A stretch of 64,000 nt of DNA from an uncultured Gammaproteobacteria bacterium (GTDB lineage: Bacteria > Pseudomonadota > Gammaproteobacteria > Steroidobacterales > XN24). This document shows positions 1 to 10,646 of the stretch, one piece after another. Positions within the stretch are counted from its first letter, which is position 1. Every line of letters begins with the position of its first letter. Location: contig CAMYOC010000048.1 in the NCBI GenBank assembly GCA_947259915.1, positions 1 to 64,000 on the forward strand, in the 5' to 3' direction. The notes beneath the pieces were generated by a model. The model made no database searches, had not been told where the DNA came from, and worked only from the letters and a program-made list of their open reading frames with translations. Position numbers and translations under genes: made by a program.

Positions 1-1
1 T

Positions 2-130
2 ATGTATTACTGGGTGCTAATGATGCGCGAGTTCTTTATCGCGGTATCCAACTTCCGTGACCTGATGCGTCTGAGCATCCGCAGCGAACTGGATCCGGAG
101 GACCGGGTCGACCTACCGGGCGCAGCCTGA
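2..130 (+). CDS. C-terminal end of an unidentified protein (partial)
   Basis: Only this forward frame stays open from the window edge to a TGA; the other two forward frames close within about 60 bases. The 42 visible residues begin with a hydrophobic aromatic stretch (MYYWVLMMREFFIAV) and end in a charged tail (RSELDPEDRVDLPGAA), like the last membrane helix and cytosolic tail of a membrane protein. The first ATG may be internal, because the gene probably starts outside the window. I do not recognise the family. Confidence 0.45.
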   Translation: MYYWVLMMREFFIAVSNFRDLMRLSIRSELDPEDRVDLPGAA

Positions 131-233
131 GGGACCGCCACGGCCTGCCCCGGGGGTCCAGTCAGGAACGGCTTCGGCAGTGCCACGAGTTTTCCAGGCT
201 CCCCCCGGTTAACATAATTATTGCGATAGCTTC

Positions 234-271
234 CAATGGGTTGACTTCCTCATAGGAATTCTTCCCCATTG
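234..271. promoter_or_regulatory. Nested inverted repeat upstream of the anchored PKD protein
   Basis: The outer arms CAATGGG (234-240) and CCCATTG (265-271) enclose a second pair, TTCCT (246-250) and AGGAA (254-258), around CAT. This could be an operator or a leader hairpin for the gene starting at 314. No convincing sigma-70 promoter could be fitted around it. The remaining bases between 131 and 313 hold only a strong ribosome binding site (AAAGGAGG, just before 314). Confidence 0.3.
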
Positions 272-313
272 ACCTAGGTTCATGGTGTGCCTCCCTAAAA
301 AAAGGAGGAAGCC

Positions 314-3300
314 ATGGACAGTACACAAAGAGCCGCTAGCGCGGCCATCGCAGCATCCCTCATCGCGACAGCGGCCTACGGCATCACCCAGCTCGATTTC
401 TCGCCATCCTTCGAGCTCTCCGATCAGACCCCGGAAATCGATCTGGCGTTCAAACCGAAACTGGTCCGACTGAGCAACGGCCAGCTGATCTCGGTCTACG
501 GCGACGCCATCGACAACACACCGGCCCGGTACGCCTACGACGCCAAGGCAGATGCACTGCATCCCGCGCGGGACATATTCGTTCGCCGCTGTGATTCGGT
601 GAACGCGGACTGCGCCGATCCGGCCAACTGGAGCCCGGCGGTCAACCTTTCCGGCACCGCCCTGCATTCCAGCATCGAGGCTGACTGGGATGGCGAACGG
701 GACGGCAGCCCGGCCCGCAAGCCCTACTTTGGTGACTCGGACAAACCCAACGTCTACAGCGCCGGCAACCGGGTCGTGGTCTCCTGGGTCGACAGATATT
801 GTCCGGACGGCGACGTTGCCACGGCGGCGGCGGAACCGACGGTCCAACGCACCGTGACTTACCAGGATCGTGATTTTATCGAGGTCCCGTTTGGCTGCCT
901 GTACACGGTCGCCTCCGCCAATGGCGGCGCCGATTGGGGCCAGCCGGTGCAGATGAGCACCGGACTGCGCGACGCCAGACAGGATGTCAGCCGGGGCCTG
1001 GGCTCCGGGCACTGGGCCCTGGTCTGGCAGGAAGATCCCAGCGGGCTGAAACTGGGCGAAGCGGAAGGACCCGGTGACGGGGCTTCGGGCGCCAAGGTCG
1101 CCAAGGGCACTGACATCTGGTTCGCCTTCGCGAACCCCGGCTGGATAGATCCAGACGACACGGATGGCTTCGGCTTCTGGCAACCGCCGGTCCGACTGAC
1201 CGACAATTTCACGGGTCAGGCGCCGGGCGGCGACATGGACACCGTCCGCGAAGCGGATGGCACCGAGGTCCGGGCCCAGGATATCGAAGGAGGGACGACC
1301 GGGGCATCGCGCCCCAACCTGGGACTGGTGGACGACAGCGCCCGCAGCGGCGCCCGCATCGCGGTCGTGGCCTATGAGGAGACCAAGGGTTCACAGCAGC
1401 TGGACGAAGGCAAATTCGTCCGCTACCACAACTTTGTCTGGAACCAGGTCGCTACGGACAATCCCGCCGGCTGCGTGATCAGCGAGCCCGCAGAGAACGC
1501 GCGCCGCGCGCGTCTGGTGTCGCAGAAAGGCGTTGGACCGGCCTCTGGCCTCCGTCTGGGGGTATTCTGGCGACAGGGCATTTACAAGCAGGGCGGTCCA
1601 TCCGACATCATGCTGCGCTTTGGCTACGCAGATCCTGCTGACAAGACAGTGACCGGGCTGGAACCGGCGCAGATGGAGCCCGCCGTCGATGGCGCATGCG
1701 TGACCTCCAACTATGAGCTTGCGCTGAACCTGGCCAATGAACCTGGGCTGAACCTGAGCAGCGAGACGCACACGGCGACCAGCGCCAACCTGGCTGATAC
1801 GACCAGTGCCAACAACTACGAAGATGCCCGCGCCCACCGGGCCGTGCTTCGGGCCGACGACTTCTATGCGGCCTGGACCTATACGCCGGACTGGGCGGTG
1901 GCCCGCTATACGGATATGGAGAATTACAATTTCTGGATCCGGCACTTCGACGGCGCGCGGGATGTCTGGGACGCACCGCTCAACGTCTCCCGGATCGAGG
2001 ATACGGGCATCAGCGTCAGAGAACCCCGCCTGATGGGCATGCCGGGCAGCGGTCCCGGCTGCGCCGATCCTGCCAACCCGGCGGATCCCGCGCAATGCCA
2101 GGACAAGGGCACGCTGGTCGCCGCCTGGGGCACCGAAACCAACGTCTATGACCATGTGGGCGGCGCGCGGGATCTGGAAATCTACTTCACCCGCACGACC
2201 GACAAGGCGGCGAGTTTCGAGCCTGTCGTGGTCGTTCCCGATCGGGGTGATAACAGCCGCTTCGAGTCCCAGCTGCGCCCGACACCGGCCGGAAATGTGG
2301 TCTACGCGGTGTGGGGGGAGCAAGACGCATCGAGCCCGGCCCGCCGGGCCATGTTCGCCACGGCGATCGCAAAGACCAACGAGGCTCCCGTTGCGCGCAT
2401 CGCCGAACCCGAGCTGACGGGCGTCGGCGAACTCGTAAAACTGGACGGCAGCGGCAGCTTCGATCCCGAAGGCGACGCCTTGAGCTATCTGTGGACCGTG
2501 GAGGGTCCGCCGGGGAGCCGCGCGGTTCTGTCCGACCCGTCCACCGTATCACCGGGCTTCATCGCCGATATCGAGGGTCCGTACCGCGTGATGCTGGTGG
2601 TCAACGACGGCCAGCTCGACAGTGCCCCGACGACCGTGGTGCCGATCGCACAGGTGAACGATCCGCCGGTGGCCGACGCCGGTGCCGACCGGTCGATCGA
2701 GGTCGGCACGCGGGTGACGCTGGACGGCAGCCTCAGCAGGGATCCCGAGGACACCGTCCTGACCTGCTTCTGGCATCTGGCCACGCCGGCAGGCAGCCTG
2801 GCCGCGCTGTCGGATCCACGAGCCGCGAAACCGAGCTTCACCGCCGATGTCGCCGGTGCCTACACGGCGACCCTGGTGGTCGATGACGGTGTCAACGAGA
2901 GCGCTCCGGATACGGTTCGGATCGACGTCGTGCCGCTGGCGGCAGATATCGGCATCAACCTGGGAACGCCCGTGGCAAACATCCGGGCCAAGCGCAGGTT
3001 CACGCTGGATTTGAACGTCACGGACCTCGGGCCCGGCGAGGCAGAGAACATTCAGATCAACGTCGTCCTGCCCGCGAGCCTGACAGCGAAAAGCAGCGAT
3101 GGATGCGAGTCGGCGGCCGGCGGATTGCGCTGCAGCTTCCCGCGGATGGGCGCCGGCAGCACCGGCACGGCCAGCGTCACGCTTTACGCCGAAAGCGCCG
3201 GAATGGCGACTGTCGCCGCCAGCGTCAGCAGCGACATGATGGACCCGGATGCCGCGAACAACGTCACCAGCGTCAGCTTCGAGGTGCTGGCGGACGACGG

Positions 3301-3391
3301 TGGCGGCAGCGGATCAGTAAGTCTGCTCGGTTTGCTCGCGCTCGGGATCGCGAACCTCGCGATGTCAGCGCAACGGCGGAGCGCAAGCTGA
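314..3391 (+). CDS. Large secreted choice-of-anchor O-like protein with PKD-like domains and GlyGly-CTERM-like tail
   Basis: The protein has 1025 residues and starts at an ATG behind an AAAGGAGG site. A short hydrophobic N-terminus (AASLIATAAYGI) suggests export. A long region (about 35-685) of repeated DxxNV/W-rich segments resembles the sialidase-like body of proteins called choice-of-anchor O. Two PKD/REJ-like domains follow (about 690-870, each with the LDGS-SxDPE pattern and a VVNDG or VVDDG end), then a DUF11/CARDB-like beta domain (about 875-990). The end is a Gly/Ser linker, a hydrophobic helix (SLLGLLALGIANLA) and a basic tail, which is the layout of a GlyGly-CTERM sorting signal. 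Family knowledge suggests type II secretion and processing by a rhombosortase, but neither is in this window. Ligand and function are unknown. Confidence 0.7.
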   Translation: MDSTQRAASAAIAASLIATAAYGITQLDFSPSFELSDQTPEIDLAFKPKLVRLSNGQLISVYGDAIDNTPARYAYDAKADALHPARDIFVRRCDSVNADCADPANWSPAVNLSGTALHSSIEADWDGERDGSPARKPYFGDSDKPNVYSAGNRVVVSWVDRYCPDGDVATAAAEPTVQRTVTYQDRDFIEVPFGCLYTVASANGGADWGQPVQMSTGLRDARQDVSRGLGSGHWALVWQEDPSGLKLGEAEGPGDGASGAKVAKGTDIWFAFANPGWIDPDDTDGFGFWQPPVRLTDNFTGQAPGGDMDTVREADGTEVRAQDIEGGTTGASRPNLGLVDDSARSGARIAVVAYEETKGSQQLDEGKFVRYHNFVWNQVATDNPAGCVISEPAENARRARLVSQKGVGPASGLRLGVFWRQGIYKQGGPSDIMLRFGYADPADKTVTGLEPAQMEPAVDGACVTSNYELALNLANEPGLNLSSETHTATSANLADTTSANNYEDARAHRAVLRADDFYAAWTYTPDWAVARYTDMENYNFWIRHFDGARDVWDAPLNVSRIEDTGISVREPRLMGMPGSGPGCADPANPADPAQCQDKGTLVAAWGTETNVYDHVGGARDLEIYFTRTTDKAASFEPVVVVPDRGDNSRFESQLRPTPAGNVVYAVWGEQDASSPARRAMFATAIAKTNEAPVARIAEPELTGVGELVKLDGSGSFDPEGDALSYLWTVEGPPGSRAVLSDPSTVSPGFIADIEGPYRVMLVVNDGQLDSAPTTVVPIAQVNDPPVADAGADRSIEVGTRVTLDGSLSRDPEDTVLTCFWHLATPAGSLAALSDPRAAKPSFTADVAGAYTATLVVDDGVNESAPDTVRIDVVPLAADIGINLGTPVANIRAKRRFTLDLNVTDLGPGEAENIQINVVLPASLTAKSSDGCESAAGGLRCSFPRMGAGSTGTASVTLYAESAGMATVAASVSSDMMDPDAANNVTSVSFEVLADDGGGSGSVSLLGLLALGIANLAMSAQRRSAS

Positions 3392-3420
3392 TCGGACAAA
3401 GGCCTTTATTACATGCCTAC

Positions 3421-3442
3421 CTGCCCTCCTCCGGGAGGGCAG
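3421..3442 (+). terminator. Stem-loop after the anchored PKD protein
   Basis: CTGCCCTCC and GGAGGGCAG form a perfect 9-bp stem with a TCCG loop, about 30 bases after the stop codon. The tract behind it (CTTGTTG) is only weakly T-rich, so termination may be inefficient or factor-dependent. A further perfect palindrome, TAACGC-GG-GCGTTA, lies at 3583-3596 before the next gene and could be an operator. Confidence 0.5.
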
Positions 3443-3627
3443 CTTGTTGCGCGATCGCACCAGGCCAGCGGACATCGACCCGCTCCTGGTGGCTCGCCAG
3501 AGTCCGGCCGGCACGATAAGCCTCAGGCGGAAGGCCCCCATGCCGGAGGTGAACGCCAGGCGGATGGATAGTCGAGCTTGTCTAACGCGGGCGTTACACT
3601 CATCGCTAACCTGTTGGGAAGTCCACC

Positions 3628-4953
3628 ATGACGCTTGATCGAGACCCCGCCGTGATTACCCGGCTCACACCTCACCCGCTTCGAGAGGAGATATACGGCG
3701 AGCTGCACGCCCGGCCCACCCCACTGCTGGATGTACCGGTCCGCGCCTCGCATCTGGTGTTTTTGACCGATCTCGAGCAGATGGCGGCCAGCCATGCGCA
3801 TATCGTCAGGCTGGCGCAACGTTATGCCACGACGGCGCCCACGCCGGATGCCAATCACTACAAGGGCAACTTCGGCGGCTTCGAATTGCGCTGGGAGAAA
3901 CACACAGAGTTCTGCTCGCTGACGGTCCTGCGTCAGGGGGACGGCGCGACGCCGTTCGACGACACCGCGTTCAGTCTGCTACCGGAGGACTGGGTCGACG
4001 CGATACCGGGCAGCCTGGTGGTAGCGGCGCATGTGGTATTGCTGCCCCAGGAGGTGCCCGAGCCGACCAGCAAACAACTGACCGACTGGTTCGAGGGCCA
4101 GCTCGTCACCGGCAGCCGCCTGAGCGACGGGCGAGCGTCAGCCTGGACCACGTTCCGCATGCACCGGGACGGATTCAGCCGCTTCCTGGTCCGGGATAAC
4201 GGATTGAGCGCCTACCAGGCCGGCCGCACGGTGCAGCGGCTGCTGGATCTGGAGACTTACCGGGTGGTGTCGCTGCTGGCGCTGCCGGCCGCGCGCAGCC
4301 TCGCCACGGAGACCACGCGTCTGGACACGGAGCTGGCCGCGATCATGGACAGATTCATGACCATCGAGTCCTCCGACGACGAGCGCCAATTGCTCGCGGA
4401 GCTCTCTGGTCTGGCGGCGACGGTGGAGCACCATCGCTCGACGACAAATTATCGCTTTGGCGCGACGCGGGCCTATTACAGCCTGGTCAACGGCATCGTC
4501 GGCAATCTGCGCGAGGAACATTATCCGGGCATGTCCAGCATGGCGAAGTTCCTCGAGCGTCGTCTCGGTCCGGGGGTGCGCACCTGTTTTGCCATGGAAG
4601 ACCGGCTTGAGAACCTGTCGATGCGCGTAGGACGAGCCGGGGAACTGCTGCAGGCGCGGATCAACGTCAACATCGAGACACAAAACCAGGGTCTGCTCAC
4701 CGCGATGAACCGGCGCAGCAGGATGCAGTTGAGGCTGCAGCAGACGGTCGAAGGATTGTCCGTGGCCGCGATCAGCTACTACACGATCGCATTGCTCAAG
4801 ATCCTGTTCGATGCGCTCGAATCGACCGGTGTACCGATCCGTGCTGACATCGCGGTCGGCGTCGCGGTGCCGGTCGTGATCCTCGCGGTGTGGGCGCTGG
4901 TGCGACGGGTCCGGCGGCATCTGGGCCGTGACGACAGTGACACCGAGACCTAG
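3628..4953 (+). CDS. DUF3422 family membrane protein
   Basis: The 441-residue protein opens with the pattern I associate with DUF3422 (HPLREEIYGELHARP near residue 14) and has the usual family length. The body is soluble and partly helical. Two hydrophobic segments near the C-terminus (AAISYYTIALLKILF and a Val-rich helix ending ALVRRVRRHLG) should anchor it in the inner membrane, with an Arg-rich cytosolic end. The family is widespread in Proteobacteria and has no established function. The gene lies 18 bases before the amylase gene, so they may be cotranscribed, but nothing in the sequence explains a shared role. Confidence 0.75.
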   Translation: MTLDRDPAVITRLTPHPLREEIYGELHARPTPLLDVPVRASHLVFLTDLEQMAASHAHIVRLAQRYATTAPTPDANHYKGNFGGFELRWEKHTEFCSLTVLRQGDGATPFDDTAFSLLPEDWVDAIPGSLVVAAHVVLLPQEVPEPTSKQLTDWFEGQLVTGSRLSDGRASAWTTFRMHRDGFSRFLVRDNGLSAYQAGRTVQRLLDLETYRVVSLLALPAARSLATETTRLDTELAAIMDRFMTIESSDDERQLLAELSGLAATVEHHRSTTNYRFGATRAYYSLVNGIVGNLREEHYPGMSSMAKFLERRLGPGVRTCFAMEDRLENLSMRVGRAGELLQARINVNIETQNQGLLTAMNRRSRMQLRLQQTVEGLSVAAISYYTIALLKILFDALESTGVPIRADIAVGVAVPVVILAVWALVRRVRRHLGRDDSDTET

Positions 4954-4971
4954 ACAGCGAGGTTCCGGCCG

Positions 4972-6624
4972 GTGAAATCAGCATTCCCGAGTGTTTTCCG
5001 CCCGCCGCAGATCGCCGGCCTGCTGGTCGCGGCAGTCCTCGCCGGCTCCGGCATGCCCGGCTCCGCGAGCGCCGAGATCTGCCCGGTGGAATATGCCAGC
5101 GGCCAGCTGGACCACTGGGCCAGAGACGCGGTGTTTTATCAGGTATTTGTCCGCAGCTTCCAGGACTCGGACGGTGACGGTATCGGCGACTTCAACGGTC
5201 TGACTTCACGGCTGGATTATCTGAATGACGGCGACCCGGATACCGACACGGATCTGGGCATCGACGCGATCTGGATGCTGCCGATCACCGAGTCTCCGAG
5301 CTATCACGGATATGACACGCTGAACTACGATCGGGTCGAGCTGGATTATGGCAGCGAGGCGGATTTTGATCTGTTGCTGGCCGAGGCGCACAAGCGCGGT
5401 ATCAAGGTGATCATGGATCTGGTCGTCAACCACACTTCGGCCTGGCACCCCTGGTTTATCCAGGCCAACGTGTCGTCGGATGATGCCTATCACGACTGGT
5501 ATGTTTGGCGCGAGGAGGACCCCGGCTGGACTCAGCCCTGGTCGGCCTCACAGACCTGGCACCGCTCGCAGCGCCTGCCGCTGTTTTACTACGGTCTATT
5601 CTGGAGCCAGATGCCCGATCTCAACTTCGAGAACCCGGCGGTCCGGGCGGAGATGATCGCCATCGCCAAACGCTGGCTCGCCCGGGGGCTGGACGGCTTC
5701 CGTCTCGACGCCTCGCGGCACATCATCGAGGCGGGCGAAGAAGCCAAAGCGGGTGGCTCTCCCGAGACCCATGACTGGTGGATCGAGTTCGCACGCGAGG
5801 TGCGCGAGGATTTCCCTGACACGCTCTTTATCGGCGAGAACTGGACCACCGTCGACGCGGTGGCCCCGTTCTTTGGCGAAACGCCCCACTCCCAGCTGGA
5901 CATAAATTTCAATTTCGACCTGGCCGCCGCCATCGTCGGCGGCGCGCGCGACGATACCCCCGGTCTGATCCAGGAGACCTTATGCGACGTGGCCGACTAC
6001 TACCCGCCGCATGCGCTGGACGCGATCTTCCTCACCAATCACGACATGGTCCGGGTGGCCACCCAGGTGCGGCGCCCGGAACGCGCCCGGCTGGCGGCGT
6101 CGCTGCTGTTTACCCTGCCCGGCGTGCCGTTTGTCTACTATGGCGAAGAGTTGGGGCTGGTCAACGGGCCGGGTGACGAGGATCCGGAGAAGCGCACGCC
6201 CATGCGCTGGACCGACGAAGTCGGGTTCACCACTGGCACGCCCTGGAAGACCAATCGCAAGGCCAAACCGGAGATGAATGTTGCCGGACAGCAGGCGGAT
6301 CCCGACTCCATGTGGCACCTCTACCGCCGCCTGATCCAGCTGCGCAAGACCCATCCCGCGCTGGCTCGCGGTGGCTACCGGCCCCTGGTGGTGGAAGGGT
6401 CCGGCGATGTTATCGCCTACGAGCGATTTGCGGATAAGGAACGGATCGTGGTGGTCGCCAATTTTTCCGATTCACCCGGCGCAGAATTGACCGTCCGGCT
6501 CGCCAATGCCGGTTCGGGTGATGCGGCCGTGCTCTTTGGCGGCGGAGACCCGGCCAACCGTTCGGGAGACGGCATCGTCGTCCGTCAGGTCGGACCGCGC
6601 AGCGTCGTGGCCTATCGCCTCTGA
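4972..6624 (+). CDS. Exported GH13 alpha-amylase/alpha-glucosidase-type glycosidase
   Basis: The protein has 550 residues from a GTG start. Residues 1-34 look like a signal peptide ending SASA, so it probably works in the periplasm or outside. A metal-binding-like loop DSDGDGIGDFNG (66-77) and the four GH13 regions are present: DLVVNH (149-154), GFRLDAS with nucleophile Asp246, GEN with acid/base Glu289, and NHD (His357, Asp358). The C-terminal 120 residues form the usual beta domain. The motif set resembles oligo-1,6-glucosidase, alpha-glucosidase and related alpha-amylases, so alpha-glucan or maltooligosaccharide hydrolysis is likely; linkage preference cannot be read. glgX starts 13 bases later, suggesting an operon that links outside glucan hydrolysis with inside debranching. 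Confidence 0.85.
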   Translation: MKSAFPSVFRPPQIAGLLVAAVLAGSGMPGSASAEICPVEYASGQLDHWARDAVFYQVFVRSFQDSDGDGIGDFNGLTSRLDYLNDGDPDTDTDLGIDAIWMLPITESPSYHGYDTLNYDRVELDYGSEADFDLLLAEAHKRGIKVIMDLVVNHTSAWHPWFIQANVSSDDAYHDWYVWREEDPGWTQPWSASQTWHRSQRLPLFYYGLFWSQMPDLNFENPAVRAEMIAIAKRWLARGLDGFRLDASRHIIEAGEEAKAGGSPETHDWWIEFAREVREDFPDTLFIGENWTTVDAVAPFFGETPHSQLDINFNFDLAAAIVGGARDDTPGLIQETLCDVADYYPPHALDAIFLTNHDMVRVATQVRRPERARLAASLLFTLPGVPFVYYGEELGLVNGPGDEDPEKRTPMRWTDEVGFTTGTPWKTNRKAKPEMNVAGQQADPDSMWHLYRRLIQLRKTHPALARGGYRPLVVEGSGDVIAYERFADKERIVVVANFSDSPGAELTVRLANAGSGDAAVLFGGGDPANRSGDGIVVRQVGPRSVVAYRL

Positions 6625-6637
6625 GGGAGTGGCATCG

Positions 6638-8698
<2,061 letters not shown>

Positions 8699-8701
8699 TT
8701 T

Positions 8702-8747
8702 GGGGACAGTGACCCTAATTTCGTTCGAAATTAGGGTCACTGTCCCC
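8702..8747. repeat. 46-bp perfect palindrome (REP/RAYT-like or IS-end-like)
   Basis: The arm GGGGACAGTGACCCTAATTT continues two bases further (CG) and is mirrored exactly, giving a 22-bp perfect stem around TT. It lies between the convergent ends of glgX and the YedE gene, and has no T-tract, although it could still stop transcription from both sides. Similar GGGGACAG-starting hairpins are common as REP-type elements mobilised by IS200-like tyrosine transposases (RAYTs). That assignment is from memory of the pattern; no transposase is in the window and no second copy was found here. Confidence 0.7.
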
Positions 8748-8791
8748 TATTACTAGCACCCGCAGAACCCTTTGGCGGCCGGATCGCAGGA

Positions 8792-9391
8792 TCAGCTCAC
8801 CGGCAGGCCGTGCGGCAGCGGGCGCGGGCCGCTACCCGGACGACCAGGCAGGGCCCACGCAATACCCATCAGCAAAATGCCGATGCCGAGCGCCAGCATC
8901 CATCCGGGGACGCCGGGCACCAGCGCCACATACGACTCGTTGCCGGTGACCGCCAGCGTGCTCTTGCCGCCGGCGATGGAATCAAGCAATCCGGTGGCCT
9001 TTACGGCCGGGTAGCTCAGCATGTAGGCGAAGGCGCCGGCGAGCCCGCCGAACACAAACGCCACGGCGTCCCTGCGTCCGTCGCCGAGCGCAGCCAGACC
9101 TGTGCCGGGACAATAGCCGACCGAACCGAGGCCAAGACCGAGCAGCGCGCCGCCGAGCATGACGCCGTTAAAGCTCGCCTTGACCGACAGGTGGCCGGAG
9201 TCGATCACGCCGACGGCCATGCCGAGGAACAGGATGCTGGAGCTGAGGCCGATCGCAAACAGGATCGCCTTCATCAGGTGCAGGTCCGTCAGGCGGAGCA
9301 TATTGATGATGTTCTCGGGATTGGAGGCGCCAACCCGATGCAGGACGAAGCCGAACAGGGTGCCGAGAAAGATGGCGGATACGATTTCCAT
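8792..9391 (-). CDS. YeeE/YedE-type sulfur transporter, second half (DUF6691-like)
   Basis: The 199-residue protein is almost entirely hydrophobic, with about five or six helices. It carries the YeeE/YedE signature GYCPGTGLAALGDGRRDA, whose Cys is the transport cysteine in thiosulfate transporters of this family. Length and motif match the shorter of the two subunits found in bacteria that split the transporter. It follows its partner by 9 bases on the same strand, with AGGAG in the junction. Import of thiosulfate or another reduced sulfur compound is the likely role; the substrate is inferred from the family. It ends against glgX with the palindrome between. Confidence 0.8.
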   Translation of the reverse strand: MEIVSAIFLGTLFGFVLHRVGASNPENIINMLRLTDLHLMKAILFAIGLSSSILFLGMAVGVIDSGHLSVKASFNGVMLGGALLGLGLGSVGYCPGTGLAALGDGRRDAVAFVFGGLAGAFAYMLSYPAVKATGLLDSIAGGKSTLAVTGNESYVALVPGVPGWMLALGIGILLMGIAWALPGRPGSGPRPLPHGLPVS

Positions 9392-9400
9392 GAGCGTCTC

Positions 9401-9985
9401 CTAGCGATGTCCGTCGCCGCGGCGATACAGGGTCAGCGCCGCGGCGATCCCGGTGGCGAAGGTGGTCATGGCGAACAGATAGCCGGAGACCGAAGTCTGC
9501 ATCATGCCGCTCATCATGTGGCCGCTGGTGCAGCCACCCGCGAGCCGGGCGCCGTAGAGCACCAGGAACCCGCCAAGGAACGCCAGCGCGTAACGAGGCA
9601 CCGGTCTGTCACCAAAGCGGTTACGCCATACGCGAGGCGCGACCCGGTCGGCTTTCGAAGGCTGCGGCCCCCGTGTTATCCGGGACAACCAGGCGCCGAA
9701 GACCATGGCGATGACGAAAACAAACGAGTAATTGACCGGGTTAGCCACGTTCTTGGCGTACTTGCCGCCGCTCTTGGCCAGATAGGCATTCTCGCTGTTA
9801 TAGCCAGACTTGGTTTCCGGATCCTCGACCACCAGGTTGGGGCTGACGAGATCCCAGACGGCGCCGTCGGCGATCACGAATTGGGTCGAGACGCCGATGG
9901 GCTTCACCATCCACACGGCGATCAGGAACGCGAAAGCCAGCGCGATGCCGCCGCGCAGCCAGTCGAGTTGTCCGGTCATGGGCAT
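9401..9985 (-). CDS. YeeE/YedE-type sulfur transporter, first half
   Basis: The 194-residue membrane protein contains the other YeeE motif, GARLAGGCTSGHMMSG, with the conserved Cys. A periplasmic-looking segment follows the first helix (VEDPETKSGYNSENAYLAKSGG). It is the promoter-proximal gene of a two-gene operon. A GGAGG site precedes the ATG; the second ATG two codons later is an alternative. In related organisms such pairs sit next to sulfide- or persulfide-responsive ArsR regulators and sulfur oxidation enzymes, but no such gene is adjacent here. Confidence 0.8.
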   Translation of the reverse strand: MPMTGQLDWLRGGIALAFAFLIAVWMVKPIGVSTQFVIADGAVWDLVSPNLVVEDPETKSGYNSENAYLAKSGGKYAKNVANPVNYSFVFVIAMVFGAWLSRITRGPQPSKADRVAPRVWRNRFGDRPVPRYALAFLGGFLVLYGARLAGGCTSGHMMSGMMQTSVSGYLFAMTTFATGIAAALTLYRRGDGHR

Positions 9986-10008
9986 ACCCTCCGCAGATTG
10001 ATAGAAGG

Positions 10009-10038
10009 ATTATATATTAGTTATGTCTACTTTAGCAA
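10009..10038 (-). promoter_or_regulatory. Promoter of the YeeE/YedE operon
   Basis: Read on the minus strand, TTGCTA (10033-10038) and a perfect TATAAT (10009-10014) are 18 bases apart, 24 bases before the start codon. The block is markedly AT-rich (TATATATTAG) against its surroundings, as expected for the operator of an ArsR-type repressor, but no clear dyad could be defined. Confidence 0.5.
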
Positions 10039-10172
10039 TAACTCACTTTATGCCCGGCATCCCGACCCGTGCTGGCTGGCGGGGACGGTGGGACATCGAC
10101 GTGGCCACATGACAGGGGCTGGCGAGATTGTATGCGGTACTGACAGCGCGGCGCTTAGGCTGACCGGAATGG

Positions 10173-10201
10173 TTGGTATCGCCAGACCCTGTGAGTAGAC
10201 T
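10173..10201 (+). promoter_or_regulatory. Promoter of tRNA-Gly
   Basis: TTGGTA and TAGACT are separated by exactly 17 bases and lie 18 bases before the mature tRNA. The sequence after the -10 is GC-rich (CGGTCCCGG), like the discriminators of stringently controlled stable-RNA promoters. Confidence 0.5.
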
Positions 10202-10219
10202 ATCGGTCCCGGCACCCGG

Positions 10220-10293
10220 GCGGGTGTAGTTCAATGGTAGAACCTCAGCTTCCCAAGCTGATGACGTGGGTTCGATTCCCATCACCCGCTCCA
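10220..10293 (+). tRNA. tRNA-Gly (anticodon CCC)
   Basis: The acceptor arms GCGGGTG and CACCCGC pair fully, with discriminator T and an encoded CCA end. The D arm is TTCAATGGTAGAAC, the anticodon stem TCAGC/GCTGA holds the loop TTCCCAA (anticodon CCC at 10252-10254), and the T arm has GTGGGTTCGATTCCCAT. The body closely resembles Escherichia coli glyU. It stands alone, not in a tRNA cluster, and I see no integrase or duplicated 3' end to mark an island. Confidence 0.97.
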
Positions 10294-10646
10294 TAACTCT
10301 CTGTCTTCCGGTTGGATTTCGCTTCCTCGGGCGTCGAGGCGTTTACTCGACTGCCGACTGGCCCGCTGGCAATACACGGGCTGGACATCCTCGAGTCTGT
10401 TCCGGTTGACCGTCCCCCATGATCGGATCATGCCTGGATCCACCGGCAGGGTCGGTTTTCACGTTCATTCGGCATAACTCTGCATTGACGCCTCCTGACC
10501 AAAGGCAGATCAATTGGTAGCGGCTTTAAGCGTGTTGAGGCCAGATACCTACAATGCGGGACGCTGGTGAAAAGAAGCAGGTGCTCACGAACTAGAATTA
10601 AAGAGCAGGGACTCGTTGTTAGACCACAGAAAGAGGCCCCAGCATC
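10294..10646. other. Intergenic stretch, no gene recognised
   Basis: No frame here has coding character. One perfect dyad, CATGATC-G-GATCATG, lies at 10418-10432 and could be a regulator site. A TAGAAT near 10592 may be a -10 for the lipoprotein gene, but no good -35 fits. Nothing else was found. Confidence 0.5.

Noticed and set aside
8702-8747. Complete insertion sequence at the palindrome
   Set aside because: There is no transposase frame in the 44 bases before the next gene, only the hairpin.
10220-10646. Genomic island inserted at tRNA-Gly
   Set aside because: No integrase and no repeated tRNA 3' end were seen in the window.
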